Made by a program: the position numbers and the translations under genes. Positions 33,968 through 47,000 of a stretch of DNA of 64,000 bases are shown here, piece by piece (the stretch's first letter is position 1; every line of letters starts with the position of its first letter). The notes under the pieces were generated by a model. It had not been told where the DNA came from and did not search any database. It saw nothing but the letters and a program-made list of their open reading frames with translations. This DNA comes from Metaphire vulgaris (taxonomy: Eukaryota > Annelida > Clitellata > Crassiclitellata > Megascolecidae). Where the stretch lies: positions 3,395,501 to 3,459,500 of the forward strand of contig CM030848.1 in NCBI GenBank assembly GCA_018105865.1, read 5' to 3'.

Positions 33968-36900
33968 GGTTGTCATATCTTCCAATAAATTGAGTATTTT
34001 CAGATCTAGGCTTAAAACACATTTCTTCCAATTAGCATTTCCTCCATAGTCTGTCTTGCTGTTTCCCGCTGACTGATCTCTGGAATGACCTGGTCTTTTG
34101 TGGATGAATTTGAAACACCATCGATTATTAATTATTATTATGTCACGCTTGAAGGAAAGGGGCCTAAGAAACTGTGACAGTTTGTGACAGAGGAGGAGAG
34201 GGATAAAGATAAAGATCACTGTGACATCACACTTTACTTAATATAAAACATGAAATATGCAGTGATATATGGTACTTTCTCTTCTGATGGATGTATTCTA
34301 ACAGAAGATGTCACAGGTGTATGGTAATTATATTATGCTAGGTACATGGGATTTTAAATTGAAATTACATATGTCATCAATCATTGCCGGTTCCAGTTGA
34401 ATATCTCTTATGTTTTGCTGCTGAAAATTGAATGAGAAACTAAAATTTATTAAATAGAACACCTGTGGGATGTAATTTATGGATGAGACTTTAAGAGGTC
34501 TGAGATTTGTGATATGCTTTAAAGTGGGGTCTGAGATTAGTGACAGGTTGTGACTGGTGAGGGCAAGGTGAAAATTGTCAAAAAATAGTGTGGCATACTT
34601 TATGAAAGAAATTCAGATGGGGGAATGGAATATAAAAAAATCCAAGTTTTGCAGATGATGCAACAATAATACTTAAGGTTGTTAACAGTAAACCAGTTAA
34701 CCAGTCCTATGAACAAGGACCGGTCCTTTTAACCTTGACCGATTGACTGTAATTTCAATTTGGCATAGAAATGATGCTAACTCAAGCGCTGGCAACATCA
34801 AAGTGCTTTGATGTAAGCAGCACAACAGAGTTCTACAACAGCACAAGACGCTGGCAAGTGTAGAGTTACTAGAGTTGTTAACCTACTTCAAGACTACCAT
34901 ATATAATCTCGGACAGGGTGACCTCTCAGATACCGTAGGTCAACTCAATTTTTTGGTCAAAAATTAAGTAATTTGCTATGAACTACATATAAGTCGACAA
35001 GAAAATTTTAGGGCCTACATATTTCTTGATTTGCCTAATTACACCTAAAAAACAGTGTCATAGCATTCTCGAGCGTGTCTAGAGTTCTACCGGCCATGTC
35101 GATGTAATGGCGCCGATTCAAGATGGCAATCCATACACTCGACGGCAAATGACCAAAAATGTCTTATTCTACCTGCAGAAAGTGCATAGGACCACCCATA
35201 AATAACAAGGTCACTGATTTAGGAAAGCCAGATATGACGATCAAGCGTCTTCATGCCCTTTCCAATCCCAATCAGACTGTCAACTGTGCTATCACCATAA
35301 TGCATTGCGAAGACAGTGCGGGACATAATGATTCATCTGGACAACCAGGCGACTGATTGTTGGCTGGAGCAGACTGTTGCTTAGAGTTGGGACACCCCCC
35401 CCCCCCCAGTGGTCAAAACAGGACTTTTAATAACGATAAACAATTAACCTGTGTGTCGTTTTGGTAGAAGCCTTGTTCTCCATAATTTTTCACAGGGAAA
35501 AGCACTAATTAAAAAGTAATAATAATAATCATGAACTGATTATGGTGGCATATCGTACAAGTACTACTAGGACACCTTACAACTAAAAAACAAACAGTAT
35601 ATCCTACAATGATCAATGTTCTGGATAACTACGAACAAAGAGAGCAGTTTTAAGTTCACGTTTGAATGCCTCTAGTGTCTTTGCCAAAGTTGTTGATGGT
35701 GGCAGGCTATTCCAAACTTTGGCAGCCTCTACCGGAAACATGCGGTCACCAATGGCAACGTGGCGTGTAGACGGAACAACGAGTAAGACTGGACGCAGAT
35801 CACAATCGTTGGCGAGTTGATGTCAGAAGTCTTGCAGAAACCAGCCGACAGATACGATGGTGCCAGACCATGAAGACACCGATAAGCAAGGATCGCCAAT
35901 TTGCATTCAATCCGCTGTGGAATACGAAGCTAGTGAAGTTCATAAAGAAGCGGTGTCACATGATCTGATCTTCTGGCTTGATAGACAAGACGTGCTGCTG
36001 TATTGAGGACAGCCTGAAGTCTGTCAGTAAGTTGCCTTGGTAGTTCCTTGGTTTGGAAAGTTAAAAGCAGCGACAATAGTCTTGCTGGCATATCATTATT
36101 TGATAGAAAAATGAAACCGCTGCTGAATGACGGTGCCCAGTTTAGAAAGGAGGAGCCAGAAGCCCGTTGTGCCCTGATGGACGTGTCTTAAAATAAGTAA
36201 GTAAGTAAGTAAGTAAAATCTCGTAAACTTCTACAGCGCCCCGAAAAGCAGCACAGCAGTAGCTGCTTATTCTTATGCGCTTAATCTTTCTTGAAATAGC
36301 TATAGCCAGGGTGGTTTGTTGGCCGGGCAAAGGTCAGTGTATCTATGAGGCGGCGGGTCAGGTTGTTGTTGCTATGGGGGAAATGAGACATAGTGTGCCT
36401 TAACGTGTAATGCATTAGACAATGTGTTGTTTGCAAAATCTCTGGAAAATCTCTGGAAAATTGCACTGACTTGGTTGCACATCTACAGCGTGTACATAAA
36501 GGTGTTTATGCACTTTGTATGGAAAGTGAAAAGCAGCGACAAGTATCGAAAAATGCTACTCCATTAAAGCGCAAGGCCTCGGATGATAACCATGGTATCT
36601 GCAATCAGACCATCAGTGAATGCTTCCAGCGTCGAATTATATCATGGCCAAGTGATTCAATCGAGAACCGTCAGCGACAGGACAGTGTGATAGGCATGTT
36701 AGTGGCCACGGGCTATCCAGTAACAATGCTAGATCAGCCTTCTTTTCGTCACATGATTCACACTTTGGATGCAAAGATCAATGGCGGCTCCAGGATTTGG
36801 CAAGTGGGGGCCGTCAGGGTGGAAACTTCTAATCATGGGGTGAGGGCAACCATTTGTTGTTTAATGTATGTAGCATTAAGTATAGGGTCCCAACAGGGAG

Positions 36901-39900
36901 GCCACTGGGGGGGCAGGCACTCAATAGGGGCACGGCCCCTGGCCCCCCCGGTGGAGCAGCCATTGGCAAAGATCAATCTTCTTCTACAAAACCTGATGTC
37001 AATTACTAGAAGTAAAATTAGAAATTAAACTGAAAATATTTAAACTAGAACTGAAATTATTTTAGAACTGAAATTAGAACTGAAATAGGAATTATTTCTT
37101 GAAGTATAACTGAAATAGAAATGAAAGTGAGACCTGAAATAAGAATGAAAATTAAAATTAACAATTATTTTTAGAACTGAAATATCACTGTTGATGAGTG
37201 TTAATATTTAAGGATTTATGCTCCAAACTGCCTTTTCTTGCAGTAGAATTTCGTTATATCGGACCTGGTTATAGTGAATCCTCGGTTATAACATACGCAA
37301 TAATGTGCTCAAGTTTACAGACCTGCTAAGTATGTTATAACGAAGTTCTACTGTGCACTATTTTAGGAATGTTTTGTTTTTAAGGCTTACTGAGAATTTC
37401 TTGCACAAAAAAACTGATTTCGTTGGAGTATTTTGCACTTCACACTAGAATAAATGAGTGAAAACTTATTTCTGCATAGAACATAGTGAATGATCAACTT
37501 ATGTGAATATTAGAGACTGAAAGTATGAATGTTATTTTTCGGCTGTTAGCATTTCTCTTATTCAGTAAACCACTGAATCTTTTGGCAGTTCAGTTTTTTA
37601 TATTTATTAGTTGCCACAGTTTTAGATGCATTCTTTTGGTATTTACAGCTGCTGAGATTGGTCTTAGTGTTGATAAGATCCAGCACCTTGAACTTTCGTT
37701 TTGCCGAATCGGAGGAAGTGCCACTTCTGACCTTCTGACCATCTGGAGTCAGAGCAATGCTTCCATTGAAATGTTTGCGTCTCTTCTGCTCAGACTCAAA
37801 CTACAGCGGGCTGCCGAGGTCCTTCGTGGACTTGGTAAATGCTTCTGCTTTCATTTATACTACCAATAATCATAATAACAGGGTTTAGAGTGGTTCAGTA
37901 GGATTGCTCAGTATGAGAACCACCTGGCCATTCATTCACATTATGGTCTTGCTGTGTAATCTCATTCTTTGACAGTCCCATTTTTCTGGTATATGTCCAG
38001 AAAAAATTTCTACATAAAATGGAATGCCATTTTGCTTCATTTTTCATCGTCCATCCTGCCTTTGTCTCGACTTTGCCATCTTGGAGACATAAAAATTTTT
38101 TGACGTAGTTAATTTAACGTAAGATTTTGACTGATTTGAAGAATATAATAAAATTAGTCTCATTTGGCAGATCTCTCTTGCTCTTGCCAATAAGTTTACT
38201 TAATTTCATATATTCAAAGTGGACTATACACAGTGGTGCAGTGTGCATTCATGACATTATCATAAATGACAAGATTTTCATGCATGTGATGGTGTTACTT
38301 GGGAGGGTTGGAAAGATGTTCCATTGTTTGATCCCAGAAATATGGTCACCTTAGCTACCTCAGAAAGGTGTAATATCAGTTTTCAATTCATTTGCTTAGA
38401 TTGTTTCTATAATTTGAGAATTCAACTTTCAGTTCCAGATTCAATGTTTGACACAGAATCTTGTGATAATTCAACGAGTAAAAATTCTGGAGCTGAACCT
38501 CCGATGCCAAGACTTCCTAAGCCCAGTCAGATGAATGATGAAGCAGGTATGATTATATAGTAGCCAATTGAATCTGATATATTCTCTAAAATCCACTGTT
38601 TGTGATTAGAGACTGTTATGAGGGGATGCTTCTCTTTACTCCGCTTGTTGTAACTCGATGCCTGGAGTGGCTTGTGACATGGACGAACCCAGGTGACTGC
38701 CGAGAACAACAGAAGTCAGTGCCACCTTTTTTATATGTGTGGAGTAGAAAGAACTCTGATGAAATACAATGTTTAGCTTGCAGACTAGATGGAAATAAGA
38801 GTACAGCGAGTAAAACTTAGGCAATCCAGTGATGTGGAACACCTTACCGAAGGAGGTTACTATGGAGACCACGTCCGGAGCGTTCCTGAAGAATATTAAG
38901 ACGCATCTGTTTAAAGTTTCTTTTTGTTGTTAGGTGCCTTTGACTTTAGCCTTAGTTATGCCTAGGGCGCCGAATAAATTGTCCTATATACAACAGATTC
39001 GTTACCGCTTATCTGCGATGACCATATGTGCAAAATTTCTCAATATTTAACTATAGCTCTGGAAATATTGCTTACGTTTCTTGTGAGTACAGTGTTGGGA
39101 GAAAGAAGTTTCTCAATATTGAAACTTATCAAACACTATTTAAGGTTGTCAATGTGCAATGAACGATTATCTCCCTCAGGGCCATTCTCTCGATTGAAAG
39201 TGATAAATCGAGTAATGTAGTTCATGTGAATTTCTTTTGTGAGCTAAGACTTTCAGTGCTTGTTTGCCTACACTTTAGTGCTTGTTTGCATACAAGTACA
39301 GCATTTATTTTGTATTGTTTAATTATTGGCCTGCATCTGAACAAATTCATTGTCTAGAAGCTAGAGATGCACTGATAAGGGGCTGTCCATTAATTATGTC
39401 AACAATTTTTGCGTAATTTTTGACCCCCCTCCCCTTGTCAACAACTGTCAACTTTCACTTACCCCCCATAATTATGTCAAAAACTGTTGACCCCCTCAAG
39501 ATCAATAGCAGGTCCCAATAACAAGGTTGTTATTTTTTGTGGTGATGACCATTTTTTCTCTTTTTTTGCTCATTGAGTGTCAAAATGTGGTGGTGATGAC
39601 CTTTTTGTCATGCTTTTTTCCATTGTAATAAGTAGTATTCCATGAAATTTCCTATTTTTTGATTATTTGTAAAAAGTGAAATTGTTGACGTAAACTTTTC
39701 TTGACCCCCTCCCCCTGTCAACAACTGTCAAACTTTTTCAAACCCCCTCCCCCCTAAATTGTTGACGTAATTAATGGACAGCCCCTAAGGTTTCCGGCTG
39801 ATTATTGGCCAATTACTGGTACCGACTATTAATTTGATGAGGTTTTTGCTCTTTACTGAGTTTAATTTATTGTCAGATGAATCAGAAAATGTCACAGTGT

Positions 39901-42900
39901 CGTTCCATCCATAGTTCTCACTTGCTGGATTATATATATTGTATAGGGATTGAAGAAAGGTCAATGAAACAAATTAAGTAAAAATGCATTCAAAAGACAA
40001 AGTCACAAAACACACCCAGTTTTTGGGTAACCACATTGCTAGTGTGTCTAATGAGCACCACTTCAGTGGTGCTGTGCTATACTCAGATCATTGCTCATTG
40101 TCTGGCTGTGAACATGGCTAAAAAGCTTGTTTATCTGCACTGGATTGGTGGTATTCCAGCAGTAATGAGTCTACTGCAGCAGTTCTCAAACTGGGGTCCA
40201 CAGTCCATAGGGTGGTTTCAGGGGGACTGTGAGGGGATTAATTTCTGAAAATATATTGCCAACACTTCAGAACACAAAACCCACTGATTCCATTTGAATT
40301 TAAATTTCATTATTAAGATTTGCAATTTTATGATTAAACAATTGTCTGGCAAAACAAGTAGCCTATGAAGCCTATTACTAGGTAATTATAGTTAATTTAA
40401 AATTAAATTTTATAGGGACCGCGAACCAGCAAAAAATTTATAAGAAGCCACCACAAAATAATTCTTAAAAGTTGGAGAACCACTGGTCTAATGATTAGTG
40501 AGTCCATTTACACTTGAGTTGAAGGCAATCAACATTCAACTTTAGCTTGTACCTTTATCACTTGATTTGTCTTCTTAGTAAATTCTAATTTCTGCTATAT
40601 AATTAATAATTTATTCATGAATTATTTTCGTTTAATCGGCCAATTAATTATTGGCTGATAATTAAAATCGGTTCACCTCTGCTAAAAACTGTGCTTTTTA
40701 ATTACAATGGTGCAATTTCAGCTTTATTATTTTTTGTGCTTGAATGCAGTGAATTCAGGCATTATTGTCTGATCTTTTCCTTCAAAGACTTGGTCTTGAG
40801 ATAGTTCTGGTCTTAGAATCTGGTGTGAAATTTAACAGCCGATGTTATTGTGGTGGTTATCAAGATGAATCCTCCGGCCTGACTCTCTACTAAGAACAAT
40901 AATCGAAGGAAAAATGGAGGGAAAGAGAGTGAGAAGTAGACCGAGAAAGATGATGTTGGAGTGGATGATGAATAAAGGATATCAGGAACTCAAAGAAGAA
41001 GCAAGCAATCGATCAGAGTGGAGAAACTGGATACCTGGACCTGTCGAGAGACAGAAACACTGATGATCAAGAAATTATGTCTGCCATAAATATGATACCG
41101 TTTCAAAATTTCCTTTGTGCTTCAAAGTGGAATAGAGCACTATTGCATTGTGCTGGAGTAGTGCATTAGAGTTGCTGTAGCTATCATCCTCAGGCTTTAT
41201 TTAATTATCAAGATAACCAGAATTGAATGAGAGTCTATGAAAACTCAAAGATATTCCATCAGAAACTATCATACCAACCCAAGGCCAGCCTTGATGAGTT
41301 AAGGCTGTGAGTTCAGATTAAAATTATTACTAAATGATTAATTTGGACTGTGCATTCATCATGGTGGCAGTTCATCAATAATACACGTGACTTGTAACTA
41401 GAGCCGCACTGAATTCTGGCTCTGGCAAAGCCGAATTCCGGCCATTTTCACAAATCCGGCTTTAGTCAAATTCTGGCTGGATTTTGGCTGGATTTGTGCT
41501 GCCTACACATGGGAGGTTTCTTTACAGTTTCACCCTAAGTATTACGGTAAGCGCAGTTATAAGTTTCACCATGTAATTATATTTATTAATGAGTAAATTC
41601 ATGAATAATTTTTCAGATTAAAATAAATCTAATAAAAAAATACAATAATTTATTAGTGGGGTTAGTGCTCAGTTGAACGGTCAATTTAGCTATGTACCAC
41701 TACGGTACCAGTCACGTTTTGCATTTCTACACCATTTATTTGTAAATTGGCTCTTCCCTAAATTGAAATCTGGTACAGCTTTACTTGTAGCCAGTGTGTC
41801 CCATGTTTATTGCGTCCTACTTAGGTAGGACATAATGTTTAAAGCAGATCTGGTTCTCCCAACAGAGGTCAAATGGAAGCAGCTTGGGCTATGTTTTGTT
41901 TCTGCATTGAAGTAGTATCTGCAGACATAAAATTAGAAATGCAGGCATAAATTAAAAAATTTTAAGCTGGCATTTCATACATAATTTCAGTCCAGTCTGC
42001 CTATAAACACCACCACACCACCGAAACGGTGCTGCTGAAAGTGCTATCTGACATCCTTGATGCTATGGACCGGAAACAGGTCACATTGCTTGGCCTCCTC
42101 GATCTCAGCGCAGCCTTCGACTGCATAGATCATGAAATCCTTCTACGGTGCCTGCAGTACAAATTCGGCATCACGCGGTCGGCACTCGGGCTGGCTATCG
42201 TCATTTCTTACTGACTGCTCACAACAGGTAGCTTACTGCGGTCTTCTATCGGAAACCTTGCACCTCCCCTACGGAGTACCACAGGGCTCAGTATGTGGAC
42301 CTGTCCTGTTTCTTCTGTATGTGTCAGATGTGTTCAACATCATTGCTGCCTGTGGAATGTCTGGGCACGGATACGCTGATGACATCCAAATCTACAGCAG
42401 CGGGAATGTGAGCGGAGAGCAAGCACTAATGGACCAGTTAAGTGACTGTATCTCTAGAGTCCGGGACTGGATGGTGGAGAACTGCCTAAAGCTGAATGAA
42501 GATAAGACACAAATTATCTAGCTGGGCACAAGACAACAGGTTCAAAAGATTACAATAAATGCCTTATGCCGTCCTGACGCCACCATTGAATGTGCTACAG
42601 TGGTCAATAACCTCGGAGTGTTAATTGATAGCCAACTGACAATGGCCGACCATGTTGCATCAGTCTACAGGAAGTCGTTCTTCCAGCTTCGCCAGCTGCT
42701 GGCAGCGAGGAACTCGCTGACCCCTGATGCAACTGGGATGCTGGCTCAAGCATTCATCAGCAGCAGACTCGACTACTGCAACAGCATCCTTCATGGCATC
42801 AGCGACCATCTGCTACAGAGACTTCAACTCATTCAGAATGCAGCTGCATGCTTGGTGTCCCAGAGAGGCAAGTTTGACCATATTATGCCAGTCTTGCGGG

Positions 42901-44027
42901 AGCTTCACTGGTTCCGGGTCAGTCATTGCGTGACTTTTAAACTCGGGACCATCCTGTTCAAGGCTCAACACAGTTTTGCTCTGCCATACCTAACTGACGC
43001 TTGACAGCTAAGTTGCCTGGTCGGTCACATCTGTGCTCCGCCCTGACCAGCACACTCACAGTGCCTCGAACTCAGACAGGCTATGGTGACCGCAACCTGG
43101 CCATTGCTGGCCCGGTTGTTTGGAACAGTCTGCCAGCAACATTGCATTCCTCTGATTCAAGCATGACACTATTCTCTTTTAGAAAACAACTGAAGACATT
43201 CTTGTTTGTTTGATCCGGTTCGCAACTGACATTAGCACATTTGCTGCTTTGTGATTATTTGCGCTCTAGAAATGCTCTTAATAATAATTTACTCAGAATT
43301 GTGTGTGTGTGCCAAAGTTGTATTTATGCTTGCAGAGCTGTGTTGAAATTATTAGTGAATTGGTTTTTTTGGACATGCTGTACTTGTGCATTGAATTTAT
43401 TGAACGTTTACATTTGTAGATTTGCCACTTCCATGTTTCCCATCATCTAACAAAGCAATGGATTACAGACAGCAACAGGGAGTCCTGTGTCAGAACAATG
43501 GAGAAAAACAGAAAATGAATATTGCATTACAGCATTCTGATGTTATTATGAGAGATTTACACATTTCTTAACTTAAACAAATTGTCTTTATTTACTGGTA
43601 CTTTAAATTAACCTATTCTATAGTCTTTATATTTCCAAATAATGACAATTGACTCGGCCATATTTTCTATTTTTTTATATGATTCATAATTTTTCTTATT
43701 TTAATCATATTTAATAATCTCAGGTTATTTCTTAACATTCTTCTTGCTTTGATTTTCTTCTATAAAGAATTTCCTACCATGCATTTCTATGCAAAAAAAA
43801 TTGTTAGCACTGTCACACGTGAAGCATGCATAAATCCATTGGCTCAATACTCTTTGGAAAGTGAAAGTTGGCTCATTTAATTTCATAATCATTGGACCTC
43901 TGCTGACTAAATACAATTGTCTTTTGCTTGTGATGGTGACCTCTGTTTTGCTTAGTTCACTTCACTGAAATTAAATGGGTTAACCTCAATTGCTTAATTA
44001 GTTTATGGCCGTGTGACCAAAAAGAAA

Positions 44028-44075
<48 letters not shown>

Positions 44076-47000
44076 TAGACAATTTTTATAGCGCAGTATA
44101 CATAGCCATGGCCAAAGTCAAGGGGGCTTTAACACGTATCACTAGTAAGCAATATTAAACGAGTGCGTCTTTAGGTTCTTTGTGAATAGTTCAGAAGAGC
44201 TTCCTTTTGTCATGTTCTTAGGCAAAGAATTCCATAAGACTTGGTTTCCTCATGAGACCAATCTGTTGCCAAATTTTGCAGTTTTGGATGGAGGAGGAAC
44301 AAGTAGTTGGACACAACTACTTGAACAATCTGAGAGCGACGGTCTATCGATGTAGTTCTATGCACTAGTGAAGCTAGGTAGTCCGGACATAACGGGTTGT
44401 ATAAGGCTCAATATGTAAACCATCAACAACACTGGTCAACAAGGTTTTTGTTTCCTGTGCAATTTCTGGTGTTCCAGGTAGATTTTGTCATGCTGATTAC
44501 AGGAATTTTGAAATTTTCCTATCACGTAAGTTTTTTTAGAAAAAGCTGATTTTAAGTTTTAAAGTTATAAGAATTTTAAAATCGTGGTTTTAGAGAGTTA
44601 TCTGAGTTATGGGTATTCAGGTTAGGCAAGAATCTTATGTGACCGCCATAACAGATGTAATATGCACTGCTGGCTCACTTAACTACATGGATTTTGAAAA
44701 TTAGTATAATTAGGCATGTCCAGACATGCCCAGACGCGCCCAAACCTGTCTTCAAGACTACATGCCTAGCATGTATTGTTGCTATGGTTACGCAGTCCTA
44801 TATAAATACCAAGCAGCACTAGGAAGCAGCTGCAGTCTTTCTATTTGATGAGATATAACTGTTTACGTAAAGGCTGTGAATTGAATATATTAACTAATTT
44901 AATTAAAGTTTCTGAAATGTCGCGTCGATGTCGCAATAGCACGTTCTGCTACATCTGTGGAGAGTTTACGTTGAAATCACAAGCGGATATGACAGCAATC
45001 ATAAAGAAAGGATATGAGTTATACTTTGGATGCAAAATTGGCGACCAGGACAAAGTATGAGCACCTCATATATGTTGTTCGTCTTGTGCTACCAGTCTGC
45101 AAGCTTGGCTTGCATTGCAGGCTTGGCTTGCAGGTAAGCGTCCATCCATGACATTCGCCATACCAATGATATGGAGGAGCAGAATAATCATGTAACGGAT
45201 TGCTATTTCTGCATGACGAATGTTACAGGATTTTCTTCAAAGAATAGGAAGTCTATTGAGTATCCTAACCTTGCCTCGGCAATGAGACCAGTTCCAGCGA
45301 GAGTCTTCCTGTTCCAAACCCCTCCCCTGAGTTTTGGACACTGGAGGGCAGGGCGAGCATGCAGAGACAGATGAAATGCTGCAGATAGTTGATGATTCAG
45401 CTACGGAAGACCCAGAGTTTGAGCCATCGGCATCCAGCAATCCTCATTCGATTTCTCAGGCAGAGTTTAATGATCTGGTCAGAGACTTAGATTTGTCAAA
45501 AAATCAAGCAGAATTGCATTTATCTCCCACCTTTGCACATCAAACTTGGGTTAATGAAAAACTTTGTCAAAGCAATGAACAAAGAAAGTGAAGCCTTTTA
45601 CATACTTGACAGGTTTCCACGCACCGGTGATGCTAAAATAAAAGAAGGCATTTTTGTTGGCCCACAGATTCGAGAGATGCTCAAGGACAGTCACTTTGAG
45701 GGCCTTCTGCAGGGTGCCGAGCATGTTGCCTGGACAGCCTTCAGGGATGTTGTTGCTAACTTTCTGGGCAACTACAAGGCGCCAAACTATGTTGAACAAG
45801 TTGAAATCTGCTACTGCTTACAAGGCAATGAAATGCAACATGTCACTGAAGATACACTTCCTTCAGTCTCACTTGGACTTCTTCCCGGACAAGCGCGCCG
45901 TCAGTGATGAACATGGTGAAAGATTTCACAAAGACATTTGCATCGCAAACGCTACCAGGGAAAGTGGAGTCCGTCTATGCTCGGAGACTACTGTTGGTCA
46001 CTGATACGTGAAGCACAGGACAATGACTACAAACGAAAATCTACAGCAAAACATTTCTAATTTTCTCATGTCTTGTCATTATTGCCTAGATCCTTCTGTA
46101 GGATTATGTTGCAGAAGACGTTACAATACTAAATGCTATAAATTGTCGATTTCTTAAAAACCTTACGTGATACAGAAATTCTAATTACATATTTGTGTTC
46201 AGCAAGTCGAAATCTATTAGTTTCACCAAAATTTGTAGAGGAAACAAAAACTTGCATAAAATTTGTTGACCAGTGCAATTGAAGACAATGTGTTCCAGAA
46301 CCTGGAGCCAGTGAAGCCTGTCCCTATGGAGCAACGTCACTTGCTCATTCCAGCAATATCCAAAAATCAGATGGGCAGATACATTTAGTACTGACTGCAA
46401 AAGGTTCAACTGACCATCTGGGAGGCCGAGTAGAACGCTATTGCAATAGTTGATTCTGGATAGTATGAGCGCTCGTACGAGTTGAATTGCAGCTGCCGTT
46501 GGTATATAACGACGAATCACTTTGATCCTACATAGTTAATAATGACAGGTTCTTGTCATATTATTGATGTGACCGTCAAAAGACAGCGTCTCATCCAGAA
46601 GTACGCCAAGAAGACGAGTGCTCGTAGTAGGTGTAATTTTCACATCGCCAATTGAGAATGGCGCATGACTTATCAAGTCTTTCATCCTAGGAGTACTGAA
46701 TCATAGAAATTCCGTCTTTGCAGGGTTTAACACTAGTCGATTGGCTGCCATCCATAATTCAATCTTTGAGATGCATTCAATGATGCGGATCTGTAGCTGC
46801 TTCATATCAGGAGGTAGACAAGAGGAGTAAATTTGTCCATCATCTGCATAGCTATGCGATTCAAGACCAAAAACATTGAACGATTTGTCTGACATCAGCC
46901 ACATTTAGTATAAAGAGTAGGGGTCCAAGAACTGACCCTAGGGGCTCACCACTGAAAACATGAGGTGGGGCCAATGTTAGATTGTTACAACAAACTGACT

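Larger units (their letters stand above)
39362..40681. mobile_element. hAT element with ATTGGC iterons, hosting two nested MITEs
   Basis: Left end TAGAGATGCACTGATAA and right end ATCGGTTCACCTCTG are imperfect complements. CTGATTATTGGCCAATTA-type motifs occur at both ends. Flanks match at 6 of 8. A PIF-like MITE sits 17 bp inside the left end and a second hAT MITE at 40177. Confidence 0.65.

Noticed and set aside
38602..38820. Extra IRAK linker exon
   Set aside because: The frame is open, but it has no flanking splice sites of the needed phase and no similarity to IRAK linkers.
41990..43215. Host gene related to a reverse transcriptase
   Set aside because: The motif order and frameshifts are those of a decayed CR1-like LINE in an intron, not of a domesticated gene.
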